In this document: one piece after another, positions 26,030-34,558 of the stretch | How positions within the stretch are numbered: the stretch's first letter is position 1 | Layout of the letters: each line of letters begins with the position of its first letter | Translations under genes and position numbers: made by a program | Notes under the pieces: generated by a model | What the model saw: only the letters and a program-made list of their open reading frames with translations | What the model was told of the DNA's origin: nothing | Database searches by the model: none | Source: Marivita cryptomonadis | GTDB lineage: Bacteria > Pseudomonadota > Alphaproteobacteria > Rhodobacterales > Rhodobacteraceae | Length of the DNA: 64,000 nucleotides | NCBI RefSeq assembly: GCF_002115725.1 | Contig: NZ_JFKD01000016.1 | Span: 51,009-115,008, forward strand | Direction: 5' to 3'

Positions 26030-28516
26030 TCACCCGTCGGGCATACCCAGCACGACATTGCGGCCGTTCTTGGAATATTGCAGTTCACTATCGCCAATTG
26101 CGGCGACGCGTCCTCCGTCAAGCCGGTCGCCGACCTTGACCTTTTGGTAGCGCCCATTGGACAGACGCACCAGCGCGCGGCGGTTCGATGGCTTGCCGTA
26201 GACCCCGATCAAGTTGATGCGACGCAGGTTGATGGCATTTGCCACGGTGGCCTGTCGGGCAACGCTGGCAGTTGACGGGATGCTGGGTTGGACTGTTCGA
26301 GGTGCAACTGCCGCCACTTGGGTGACTTCGGCAGGGGCGGTTTGGGTTTGCTCGCGTGCGCGCTCGACGATCTGGCCAAAATTGCGAGGGCGGGTAACCG
26401 GGGCCACCGATTGTACCACGGCGAATTGCGTGGCGTCGGGTTGCGAGAGCTCTTCTTCGGCCTTCAGTGTGTCAGGACGCGCCGCAGGACGAAGTGCCGC
26501 CAACTCGGCAAGCGTCCGTCCAGCCAATTGTGCGCGCTCATTGCCTTCGATCAGCCCATCCGGTCTTGGGCGTGGACGAAACTGTTCCAGTTCCGGCGCT
26601 ACAACTGCCGTGCTCTGACCGTCGGTCGGAGCGGCGGGTATAACCTCGACTGGGGTGCGCAACGGCGGCACAACAGGTGGCAGTCCGGCAAAGATGCGAA
26701 CCCCATCCGGGTTTACAGCGCCTTCGGGTGTGGCGATCACCAAACCGCGGTCATCAAGATCAAAGCGTGTGCCGGGCGCAGCCGGGTTGGGTTGAGACAG
26801 GTAGGTCTGATCGTTGCGCAGCATATCCGTGCCGGGCAGGGCAACGGCGTCGAATTGCTGAACGCGCCCGTCAATCGAGGCGACGTATAGATCATCCAAC
26901 GTCGTCTGTGTTGGGGTGGCGGGCGCTTCGGGCGAACGCTGCCAGATGCCTGTGGCTGCATAGCGGGCGTCGGCCTCGTCCGGTGTCAATGCCGCGGGGG
27001 GCGGCAAAACATCCGACAACCCGTCTGCGGCATCGGAGGCCGGGTCGATCACATCAAGGGCTGCGAGTTGAACACCGTCCTCTTCGGACGCCGATGTGAT
27101 TGACCCGTCAAGTGGCAGCAGTTCAACATCCGGCAGGCGCGCGATGGAAGGCGTGTCGTTTTCGCGGTCAAAGAACCGTGACAGCCCTTCATCCAGAAAA
27201 ACACTGGCCCATGCTGCAACGGCGAGAAGGAAGATCAGCAACGCGCTTGTCAGCATCAGGCCAAGGAAACGTGGCTTGCCGCCGATCTGAGGTTCGGTGC
27301 GTGCACCGAAGACTGTCATCCGGGCGCGTTCGTCCTGCACGGGTGCGGTCGGCGTCGGTTCTTGTTTGCGACCGGCGCGCATGGCCGCGATGCGGGCCAC
27401 TGCGGCGCGCGCAGGTTCGGGATCGTGCCGTTTGGCTGGGGCCTGCTGTGGCTCGGCTTCGGGTGAGGTCAGTGGCGGGACGGGTTTTTCAGTTGCGGGT
27501 GCTTCCTCGGGCGTGGCTGCTTTGCGTCGGCTGAAAAAACCAAACCCCTTGCGTTCTGCCGGGTCTTCAATCGCTTCATCCTGAAGCACGGGGGCCGTGA
27601 TATCGCTGTCGCGCGTTGATTTGCGCGCGCCACCCAGTTTGAACCGGGGCGCGGCAGGTGTTTCGATCGTAGCTATGCTTGGCGCCACTGGTGGCGCTGC
27701 TTGCTCCGGAACTTCGCGCGACGCGCGGATCGACGCAAAGGACGGTGCAGGCGGTGCTTCGGGGGGCTGAACACTTGGGCTTGGCAAAACAGTTGGTTCT
27801 GCGTTGACCGGCGCAGGAGCGTCGGCATCCGCAGCACCCGGAGCAAGCGCCTCGGCTTCACTGGCGTCACCTGTGTCTGCCGCGATAGCGTCATCGGTCG
27901 ACGGGTCGTCGTCGGAGAATTCTTTGTCGGTGGTCGTCTCTTCAATGGCCTCGGAGGTCTGGTCCTCAACCTCTGGCTCGGGTGGAGCCTCGACTACGAC
28001 AATCGCCTGCGTGTCGCGTTCTGGTGCTGGCCCGGACCAGTGGTTCGCCGTACCAAAGAACACCTCGCCCGAAAAATCGCCTTCTGCGGCTTTGGCGACG
28101 AAACAAACCGGGTCGAAATGGTGGTTTTCGGCGAAGTTTTCGGCTTCCTCTAATGTCTCCGTTGCAACGGCGGCGATCTGGATCGCTCCGGATGCCTGCG
28201 CACAGTCAAAATGCAGTTCATCGACCGCATAGGGTGTTGCCCCGTCCAGCGCGGCTCGGATGTCGTTTTGCAACGCGTCGCCGGTTTGGCCCGTGTCCGG
28301 GATCGACAGGTATTTTATCTGCTCGTTCGGGATCACGAGTTTGACCTGTCCTGCCACCGGCGACAGCAGGTCGGCCTCGGATCGCAACGCGGCAAGCGCG
28401 CCGCGCAGATCAGAGGCGTCCAAAGCGACATCTCCAACACGCGCCCAACCATGTTCAACGCGGCGTAGGAGCGAGATGCCTTCGAAAGAAAGAGTCAGGG
28501 CAAAGTCTGGCTTCAT
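26030..28516 (-). CDS. Large membrane protein with PilM/GspL-like N terminus and PilP/GspC-like C terminus
   Basis: An 828-residue protein. Residues 1-160 resemble the actin-like fold of pilus/secretion assembly proteins (LVIPNEQIKYLSIPDTGQ, IRAALDGATPYAVDELHFD). A long Pro/Glu/Ala-rich linker follows, then one membrane span (LMLTSALLIFLLAVAAWASV, roughly residues 415-435), another disordered Pro/Ala stretch, and a C-terminal module INLIGVYGKPSNRRALVRLS ... GRVAAIGDSELQYSKNG that looks like PilP or the GspC homology region. No other pilus or type II secretion genes are adjacent. The function is inferred from shape only; a conserved Rhodobacterales protein of unknown role is the cautious reading. 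Confidence 0.6.
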   Translation of the reverse strand: MKPDFALTLSFEGISLLRRVEHGWARVGDVALDASDLRGALAALRSEADLLSPVAGQVKLVIPNEQIKYLSIPDTGQTGDALQNDIRAALDGATPYAVDELHFDCAQASGAIQIAAVATETLEEAENFAENHHFDPVCFVAKAAEGDFSGEVFFGTANHWSGPAPERDTQAIVVVEAPPEPEVEDQTSEAIEETTTDKEFSDDDPSTDDAIAADTGDASEAEALAPGAADADAPAPVNAEPTVLPSPSVQPPEAPPAPSFASIRASREVPEQAAPPVAPSIATIETPAAPRFKLGGARKSTRDSDITAPVLQDEAIEDPAERKGFGFFSRRKAATPEEAPATEKPVPPLTSPEAEPQQAPAKRHDPEPARAAVARIAAMRAGRKQEPTPTAPVQDERARMTVFGARTEPQIGGKPRFLGLMLTSALLIFLLAVAAWASVFLDEGLSRFFDRENDTPSIARLPDVELLPLDGSITSASEEDGVQLAALDVIDPASDAADGLSDVLPPPAALTPDEADARYAATGIWQRSPEAPATPTQTTLDDLYVASIDGRVQQFDAVALPGTDMLRNDQTYLSQPNPAAPGTRFDLDDRGLVIATPEGAVNPDGVRIFAGLPPVVPPLRTPVEVIPAAPTDGQSTAVVAPELEQFRPRPRPDGLIEGNERAQLAGRTLAELAALRPAARPDTLKAEEELSQPDATQFAVVQSVAPVTRPRNFGQIVERAREQTQTAPAEVTQVAAVAPRTVQPSIPSTASVARQATVANAINLRRINLIGVYGKPSNRRALVRLSNGRYQKVKVGDRLDGGRVAAIGDSELQYSKNGRNVVLGMPDG

Positions 28517-28673
28517 GACGATGTTTTAGCAGTCCTTGGCGAAGGATGGGAGTCACTTAAGTGGCTGTTGAAGCAGGGATGGCGATCTTTCGCGCGGGGA
28601 AAATTCTGTGCTTGTCTGCAGTAGCTTGGGTGTGGATGCTTGGACAGGTCTTTGAATGGATTTAGAGGACGTC

Positions 28674-29372
28674 ATGCACAAAACCACAGCTTTGCTTGTT
28701 GCCTTCATCGCGCTGGCCGGGATGTCGTCGGCTTGGGCCGAAACACTGGGGCAGATCACCGTGACCGGAGAGGGAAGCGTGCGTGTTGTTCCAGACATGG
28801 CGGTGATCACCGTTGGCGCCTCGGCAGAAGCGGACACCGCCAAAGCCGCCATGGACGAGACATCCCAAGTGACTGCGGCGATTCTGGAGCGATTGGCCGG
28901 ATCGGGCGTGGCTGAACGGGATGTTCAGACCTCGGATCTGTCGCTGAACCCGCTTTGGTCGAACCGCGCGGCTTCGGATCAACGTCCAAAGATCGACGGC
29001 TATCAGGCATCAAACCGGGTGACCGTACGGGTGCGGGATCTGGAGGCATTGGGAACTCTGCTGGATGCGCTTTTGTCAGACGGGGCCAACACGCTTGGTG
29101 GGGTTCAGTTCACAGTGTCCGACCCCGAGCCGTTGCTCAACGAAGCGCGCGTCAATGCGGTTGCCGATGCCCGAGCACGGGCAGAGTTGCTTGCCACCGC
29201 TGCCGATGTTGTGCTTGGGCCTTTGATCAGCCTGACTGAAGGTGGTGCGTTTGTGCCGCGCGCGGAAACCATCGGAATGGCGCGGATGGCGGATGCTGCT
29301 GTTCCAATGGCGCAAGGCGAAGTGAACATCAGCGCCAATGTGACACTTGTATACCAGATCAAACCAGAGTGA
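28674..29372 (+). CDS. SIMPL domain (DUF541) periplasmic protein
   Basis: A 232-residue exported protein: signal peptide LLVAFIALAGMSSAWA, then the SIMPL/DUF541 pattern ITVTGEGSVRVVPDMAVITVG, GYQASNRVTVRVRDLEALG and ANVTLVYQIK. The BP26/OMP28 group forms periplasmic oligomeric rings and is linked to stress tolerance. GAGGAC precedes the ATG at 28674. It stands alone, divergent from the PilM/PilP-like gene. Confidence 0.88.
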   Translation: MHKTTALLVAFIALAGMSSAWAETLGQITVTGEGSVRVVPDMAVITVGASAEADTAKAAMDETSQVTAAILERLAGSGVAERDVQTSDLSLNPLWSNRAASDQRPKIDGYQASNRVTVRVRDLEALGTLLDALLSDGANTLGGVQFTVSDPEPLLNEARVNAVADARARAELLATAADVVLGPLISLTEGGAFVPRAETIGMARMADAAVPMAQGEVNISANVTLVYQIKPE

Positions 29373-29446
29373 TCTGTGGGCTATGCGCGTTCCCAGAGCG
29401 TGCCTATAGTGGTCGAAAAAGTAGAGCAGTACGCTGAAGGAGTGTC

Positions 29447-30451
29447 ATGGCGCCTGAATTGGCACAGCCCGAAAAAGTCAACGTCTTGATCGTCGGGCAG
29501 ATGGGTCGTCTGGCCTATGAAGCGCTGTTGTTTGCGTTGTCCTTTCGGCGCAACACCACGGACAATCGGTTCAGATTGTTTGTCGCCGAACCGCGTCCGG
29601 GGCCAAAATGGAACACCGATCCAGCTATTCGGCCAGAACCATTGCGAGAGATGATTACGGCACAGGGTGCGACCATCGTGCCATTCGAAAACGTGCATTT
29701 CGGTAGCGATTATCCCTATGGAAACAAGATCGAAGCGTTGTTCGCCTTGCCGAAGGGAGAACCGTTCGTGTTTTTCGACACCGACACCTTGGTCACCGGT
29801 GATTTGGGAGATGTCCCTTTCGATTTTTCCAAACCGGCGGCGTCCTTGCGGGTGGAAGGCACATGGCCGCAAATCGAACTGTACGGGCCGGGCTATGCCG
29901 ATATCTGGAAGTCCCTGTATGACCGCTTTGGCCTGGATTTCGAAAGCTCACTGGATCTTGATCAGCCGGACGAATACTGGCGCAGATATCTGTATTTCAA
30001 TGCAGGCTTCTTTTACTTCTCATGCCCGCATGTCTTTGGAACAACCTTTCTTGAGATGGCGTTGTCGATCCGTACTGACCCGCCTCGAGAACTTGTTTGC
30101 CAGCAGCTTACCCCCTGGCTCGACCAGATCGCTCTGCCGCTTGTGATCCACAAGTTCGGTGGCGGGCGAGATGCGTTGCCCGAGGGATACCTCGATGGCC
30201 AAACGACGGTGCATTACCGTAATATGCCGCTGCTCTATGCGCGTGAAAGCGACGCTGTCGTCGACCTGCTGGAAGAGATCTCGGCGCCAAATCCGGTCAA
30301 GCGACTGCTTAAGGATTACGAGCCGTTCAAGCGCATGATCTACCAAAATCGGGGACACAAAGTGCGTGCGCTGTTCGACCGGGATCATCTGCCCAGCCGA
30401 GAGCAGCCAATCCGTCAGAAGATCAAGAAAAATGGGTTCTGGATGGTGTGA
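29447..30451 (+). CDS. Putative GT-A-fold glycosyltransferase
   Basis: A 334-residue protein with a beta-alpha start (KVNVLIVGQMGRLAYEALLFALSF) and a DxD-type metal motif in PFVFFDTDTLVTGDLGDVPF, as in GT8-like nucleotide-sugar transferases. Downstream LYFNAGFFYF and WLDQIALPLVIHKFGG also fit the GT-A fold (acceptor loop with an N-A-G-F motif). No signal peptide or membrane span is visible. Donor and acceptor sugars are unknown. Confidence 0.6.
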   Translation: MAPELAQPEKVNVLIVGQMGRLAYEALLFALSFRRNTTDNRFRLFVAEPRPGPKWNTDPAIRPEPLREMITAQGATIVPFENVHFGSDYPYGNKIEALFALPKGEPFVFFDTDTLVTGDLGDVPFDFSKPAASLRVEGTWPQIELYGPGYADIWKSLYDRFGLDFESSLDLDQPDEYWRRYLYFNAGFFYFSCPHVFGTTFLEMALSIRTDPPRELVCQQLTPWLDQIALPLVIHKFGGGRDALPEGYLDGQTTVHYRNMPLLYARESDAVVDLLEEISAPNPVKRLLKDYEPFKRMIYQNRGHKVRALFDRDHLPSREQPIRQKIKKNGFWMV

Positions 30452-30482
30452 GTGCCGCGCTGTGCGAAACAAAGGTGACTTC

Positions 30483-30498
30483 TGTAAAGATGTTTACA
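30483..30498. promoter_or_regulatory. Inverted repeat upstream of the serralysin gene
   Basis: Perfect 6-bp arms TGTAAA and TTTACA around GATG, 115 bp before the protease start at 30613. It lies in an AT-richer promoter-like stretch and is a candidate operator; the regulator is unknown. Confidence 0.35.
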
Positions 30499-30612
30499 TG
30501 CCGCGGTGTTAACGTAATTTAAACGCAGTATTTGTGTTACGATCCGTGCGGCGCGGGTCTGTACCTGCGTTGCGCACAACGATCATTGAACACGTACCCT
30601 CCGGAGACTGAC

Positions 30613-32487
30613 ATGGCGTTTCTCACTTCGTTCATCATAGAACCCACTGGTGATCCGATCATCGACGTTTTGGTCGATGGCTATGTCTGGGACTTATCGG
30701 AATCCTCGACCATCACTTGGGCGCTTGCGGACGGGCTGAACGCCGATGACGTCTGGGAAGATCGCGCAGCGGCCACGCAAACCTTTGCAGCGGCCTTGGC
30801 GTCGTTCGAACAATTCATCGACGTCGAATTCGAATATCTTGGTGATTTCAGCAATCCTGATATCGCCGGGCAGGCAGGTGCGGATATCGTCTATACGCTC
30901 GACAATGCGGATCTGGGTGATGGCACTCTGGCCTATGCCTATTACCCCGGGCCCGAGCCATTCACGCAGTTCGAACAATACGCGACAGAAGGCGGCGACG
31001 TCTTTCTGAACTTCTCGAGTGAGATCATCGCGACATCAAGTTTTGGACTTGGGTCCGATGGCTTTTACACTGTCATTCACGAACTTGGGCACGCGCTTGG
31101 CCTCAAGCATCCGTTCGATGGAAGCCCCGGGCGTCCGACCTTGGACGAACTCGATCAGACGCTGGTGCAGGACCTCGATTGGTTCACGATCATGTCCTAC
31201 TCGGACCAATACGAGGACGATCTTGAACGTTTGGATCCGGCAACGCCGATGGTGCTGGATGTGTTGGGGCTGCAGTATCTCTATGGCGTGAACACCACGA
31301 CCTTTGCTGGTGACACAAACCATGTACTGACAACCGAGGATTTCTACTACGCGATCTGGGATGCCAGCGGCAGCGACCGCGTCGATGTATCGGCTCAATC
31401 TCAGGGCTGGACGGTCTTTATGCCAGATTTCGCGGCAAGCCCGCTAGTGGACACACTTGCGGGCTTTGCGCTGCCTTCCAGTCAGTTCAACGATACGCTG
31501 GTTGCTTCTGCGCCAACCGAAATGGTGTGGCTGATGGGCGATCTCGAAAACGCGACCGGCACGCGGTTTGATGATTGGATCAACGGCAATCGCTATGCGA
31601 ACGATCTGCGCGGCGGTGGTGGCAACGACGAGCTTGAGGGATTTGCTGGTAACGATACGATTGACGGCAACGAGGGTCTTGATCTTGCTTACTTCGAAGG
31701 CGAGCAATCCTCTTTTACCGTGACCATCGCAACGGGTGAGATCACTGTTCAGGACCGACGCGCTGATGGGGCGGGGACCGATACGCTGCGCAATGTAGAA
31801 GTGATCGAATTTTACACAGACGCGACCCGTGAAACTCTTGATCTGCAAGAGTTCGGAGGCCCGGCCGGGCTCACGGCTGCTGAACATGAAAGTTTCATCG
31901 AACTCTATGTCGCGTATTTCAACCGCGCCCCCGACGCGATTGGGCTGAACTTCTGGGGTACGGCATTTTCCGGTGGAACCTCTCTTGAAGAGATGGCAGC
32001 GCTATTCATTGACCAGCCCGAGACCCGCGAAACCTATTCAGAAGGTCTGTCGAACGAAGGCTTTGCAACTGCCGTTTATGACAATGTGCTGGGTCGTGTG
32101 CCGGATCAGGCCGGGTTTGATTTCTGGTTGAACGCCTTGAATTCCGGAGGTGTCGGGCGCGACACCTTCATCCTTGGTGTTCTGGAAGGCGCCAAGGCCG
32201 CACCCGGACCGGATGCAACACCCGAATTTATCGCGCAACAGCTTGCAGATCGGGAATTCCTTGCCTCCAAGACGGATATCGGTGCCCTGTATGCGGTACA
32301 TCGCGGGATGTCTGATCCTGATGATGCACGCGCTGTCATGGAACTCTTTACTGGTTCTGAAAGCAGCCTGACTGCAGCAGTGTCAGCGGTAGAAAGCCTT
32401 TATTCCGAAGCACTTGATCCGGCGACCGGCGCGTTCCTGATGCCGCTTGTCGGGGTTCTGGACAATCCCTTCGACGCCATCGCATGA
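30613..32487 (+). CDS. Serralysin-like M10 metalloprotease with RTX repeats and DUF4214 domains
   Basis: A 624-residue secreted protease. The zinc motif HELGHALGLKHPFDG places the ligands at H156, H160 and H166, with E157 as catalytic base, and the Met-turn reads IMSYSD. A short RTX stretch follows (GGGGNDELEGFAGNDTIDG, about residues 335-355). The C-terminal third holds two DUF4214-like units (FIELYVAYFNRAPDAIGLNF and VYDNVLGRVPDQAGFDFW). It lacks a Sec signal and is expected to leave by a type I secretion system whose genes are not here. The start at 30613 follows GGAGACTGAC. Confidence 0.88.
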   Translation: MAFLTSFIIEPTGDPIIDVLVDGYVWDLSESSTITWALADGLNADDVWEDRAAATQTFAAALASFEQFIDVEFEYLGDFSNPDIAGQAGADIVYTLDNADLGDGTLAYAYYPGPEPFTQFEQYATEGGDVFLNFSSEIIATSSFGLGSDGFYTVIHELGHALGLKHPFDGSPGRPTLDELDQTLVQDLDWFTIMSYSDQYEDDLERLDPATPMVLDVLGLQYLYGVNTTTFAGDTNHVLTTEDFYYAIWDASGSDRVDVSAQSQGWTVFMPDFAASPLVDTLAGFALPSSQFNDTLVASAPTEMVWLMGDLENATGTRFDDWINGNRYANDLRGGGGNDELEGFAGNDTIDGNEGLDLAYFEGEQSSFTVTIATGEITVQDRRADGAGTDTLRNVEVIEFYTDATRETLDLQEFGGPAGLTAAEHESFIELYVAYFNRAPDAIGLNFWGTAFSGGTSLEEMAALFIDQPETRETYSEGLSNEGFATAVYDNVLGRVPDQAGFDFWLNALNSGGVGRDTFILGVLEGAKAAPGPDATPEFIAQQLADREFLASKTDIGALYAVHRGMSDPDDARAVMELFTGSESSLTAAVSAVESLYSEALDPATGAFLMPLVGVLDNPFDAIA

Positions 32488-32571
32488 TGGGGCCTCGGAC
32501 ATCGTAACCTTGGCTTCGGGCATCGCCCGTCGGTTCATGGCGTCCGTCTGAATACGGAACGGGAGCAGCGG

Positions 32572-33237
32572 ATGGCGGACACCGCCTGGATCGAACGATT
32601 TCACGGATTGAACAGCTTGCCGGACACGGTCAAGGCGCAGCTTGTTGCGGAAAGTGCTGTGATCAAAGTGCCATCGGGAACGGCCGTTTTTGGGCCGGGC
32701 GCGGTTCCGGATAACCTGTTGTTCCTGCTCAATGGACGTGTCCGCGTGCAACAGACTTCGGAAAGCGGCCGGGACATCGTTCTGTACCGGGTCGAAGCCG
32801 GGGAAAGCTGTGTGCTGACCACCGCCTGCCTGTTGGCGCATGAACCTTATTCGGCGGAAGGTGTCACAGAGACCGAGGTGACGGCAGTGGCGATCCCGCG
32901 TGGTGCCTTTGATCGGCTTATGGCCTCGTCCAAGGAATTTCGCGAATTTGTACTGACCGCCTATGCGCGGCGCATCACGGATCTGTTCCGCGTGATCGAC
33001 GATGTGGCCTTTGGGCGGATCGACGTGCGCTTGGCGGGCCGGTTGCTGAGCCTTGCGTCGGACAAGGACGAACTTGCGACTACACATTCGCAACTGGCGA
33101 CCGAACTGGGCACGGCGCGCGAAGTGATCTCGCGCGTGCTGAACGATTTTCAGAAGCGTGGGTTTGTGGCCCAGTCCCGTGGCAAGATCACCTTGCTGGA
33201 TCGTGCGAACCTGTCGCGGTTGGCCGAAAGCGCCTAA
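32572..33237 (+). CDS. Crp/Fnr family transcriptional regulator of sulfide operon
   Basis: A 221-residue regulator: N-terminal cyclic-nucleotide-type sensory domain (residues 10-130) and a C-terminal winged helix (THSQLATELGTAREVISRVLNDFQKRGFV). It has only two cysteines, C80 and C86, in GESCVLTTACLLA; it lacks the N-terminal Fe-S cysteine cluster of Fnr. It is followed after 119 bp by a sulfide-oxidation operon, which suggests sensing of sulfide or reactive sulfur through the cysteine pair. Elsewhere the ArsR-type BigR/SqrR does this job with a two-cysteine mechanism. Confidence 0.85.
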   Translation: MADTAWIERFHGLNSLPDTVKAQLVAESAVIKVPSGTAVFGPGAVPDNLLFLLNGRVRVQQTSESGRDIVLYRVEAGESCVLTTACLLAHEPYSAEGVTETEVTAVAIPRGAFDRLMASSKEFREFVLTAYARRITDLFRVIDDVAFGRIDVRLAGRLLSLASDKDELATTHSQLATELGTAREVISRVLNDFQKRGFVAQSRGKITLLDRANLSRLAESA

Positions 33238-33284
33238 GCGTTCCGTCATAAAAATCGTGCCGATCGCATCTTGTGACGGCTTAG

Positions 33285-33297
33285 GTGACAATATCAC
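33285..33297. promoter_or_regulatory. Candidate regulator-binding palindrome
   Basis: GTGA-N5-TCAC in the 119-bp gap between the Crp/Fnr gene and the DUF2892 gene. The half-sites resemble Crp-family recognition sequences, although the spacing differs by one base from the usual N6. It could be the operator of the sulfide operon. Confidence 0.35.
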
Positions 33298-33356
33298 TGA
33301 AGGGTGCCCGTCAAAGGCGTAGCACAGAGTCAGATTTGATTCTGGAGGATCACGCC

Positions 33357-33569
33357 ATGACCACAAATGTTGGAACTTTTGACCGCGCCCTGCGCGCCAT
33401 TCTGGGACTTGTGCTGCTGTATCTGGCCTTTGCCAGCGGCCTGCCGTTTTTTGATGCTGCGCTCTTCAAGTACGGCGCTGCCGTGATCGGCATCGTGATG
33501 CTGGTCGTCGCGGCGATACGGATTTGTCCGCTGTATTCCGTCATCGGCATCAAGACCTGCCGCGCCTGA
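33357..33569 (+). CDS. DUF2892 / YgaP-type inner membrane protein
   Basis: A 70-residue protein with two membrane spans (AILGLVLLYLAFASGLPFF and AAVIGIVMLVVAAI) and the terminal motif RICPLYSVIGIKTC characteristic of DUF2892. Such proteins occur fused to or beside rhodaneses and persulfide enzymes. Its two cysteines near the cytosolic end could take part in sulfur transfer; that is inference. GGAGGATCACGCC precedes the ATG. Confidence 0.88.
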   Translation: MTTNVGTFDRALRAILGLVLLYLAFASGLPFFDAALFKYGAAVIGIVMLVVAAIRICPLYSVIGIKTCRA

Positions 33570-33606
33570 TCCGTCTCGATCTCGCTTATCTATAAAGGAG
33601 ACACCA

Positions 33607-34491
33607 ATGACACAGTATCCCGTCAACATGTCCGTCACACCTGATGTGTCGGCCCATTTCGACGAAGCCACAAACACGATCAGCTATATCGTGAAAGACC
33701 CGACCTCGGACGCCTGCGCGATTGTCGACAGCGTCATGGACATTGACTACGCCGCCGGACGGATCACCTATGATCACGCTGATGCGCTGATAGCCGAAAT
33801 TCAGGAACGCGGCCTCAAGCTGGAATGGATCATCGAGACCCATGTCCATGCGGATCACCTGTCGGCGGCGCCCTACATTCAGGACAAACTGGGTGGCAAG
33901 ATCGGCGTCGGGTCGCAGATCATGGTCGTGCAGGACACGTTCGGTAAGGTCTTTAACGAAGGCACCGAGTTCCAGCGAGATGGCAGCCAGTTCGACAAGC
34001 TGTTCGAAGATGGCGACACCTACAAGATCGGCAACATGGACGCCTTTGCCATCTACACTCCGGGCCACACCCCGGCCTGCATGGTGCATGTGGTGGGCAA
34101 CGCCGCTTTTGTGGGGGACACGCTGTTCATGCCCGATGGCGGATCGGCACGTGCCGATTTCCCGGGTGGGGATGCAGCCACGCTCTATGACAGCATCCAA
34201 AAGGTTCTGACGCTGCCCGACGACATGCGCCTGTTCATGTGCCACGATTACGGCCCCAATGGCCGCGACATCCAGTGGGAAACCACGGTGGGCGAAGAAA
34301 AAGCGCACAACATTCATGTGGGTGGTGACAAGACCAAGGACGATTTCGTCAAATTCCGCACCGAGCGGGATGCGACCTTGGACATGCCCAAGCTGATCAT
34401 TCCGTCGCTGCAAGTGAATATGCGGGCTGGCGAAGTGCCGCGCGACAAGGATGGTCGCCCGATGCTCAAAGTGCCCGTGAACGCGCTTTGA
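33607..34491 (+). CDS. blh: Persulfide dioxygenase-like MBL protein (Blh/ETHE1 family)
   Basis: A 294-residue non-heme iron enzyme of the metallo-beta-lactamase fold. The metal motif THVHADHLSAAPYIQ, the TPGHTPACMVHVVG region, GDTLFMPDGGSARADFPGGDAATLY and MCHDYGPNGRDIQWETTVGEE match persulfide dioxygenases of the Blh type. It oxidises glutathione persulfide made by SQR to sulfite. Here it lacks the N-terminal DUF442 domain found in some Blh proteins; that domain occurs on the next protein instead. Confidence 0.9.
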   Translation: MTQYPVNMSVTPDVSAHFDEATNTISYIVKDPTSDACAIVDSVMDIDYAAGRITYDHADALIAEIQERGLKLEWIIETHVHADHLSAAPYIQDKLGGKIGVGSQIMVVQDTFGKVFNEGTEFQRDGSQFDKLFEDGDTYKIGNMDAFAIYTPGHTPACMVHVVGNAAFVGDTLFMPDGGSARADFPGGDAATLYDSIQKVLTLPDDMRLFMCHDYGPNGRDIQWETTVGEEKAHNIHVGGDKTKDDFVKFRTERDATLDMPKLIIPSLQVNMRAGEVPRDKDGRPMLKVPVNAL

Positions 34492-34558
34492 TTCAGTGAA
34501 CCCATGTGGCGGCAGTATGCCGCCACATCTTTCCATGCAAACAGGTGAGACCTTCGCA

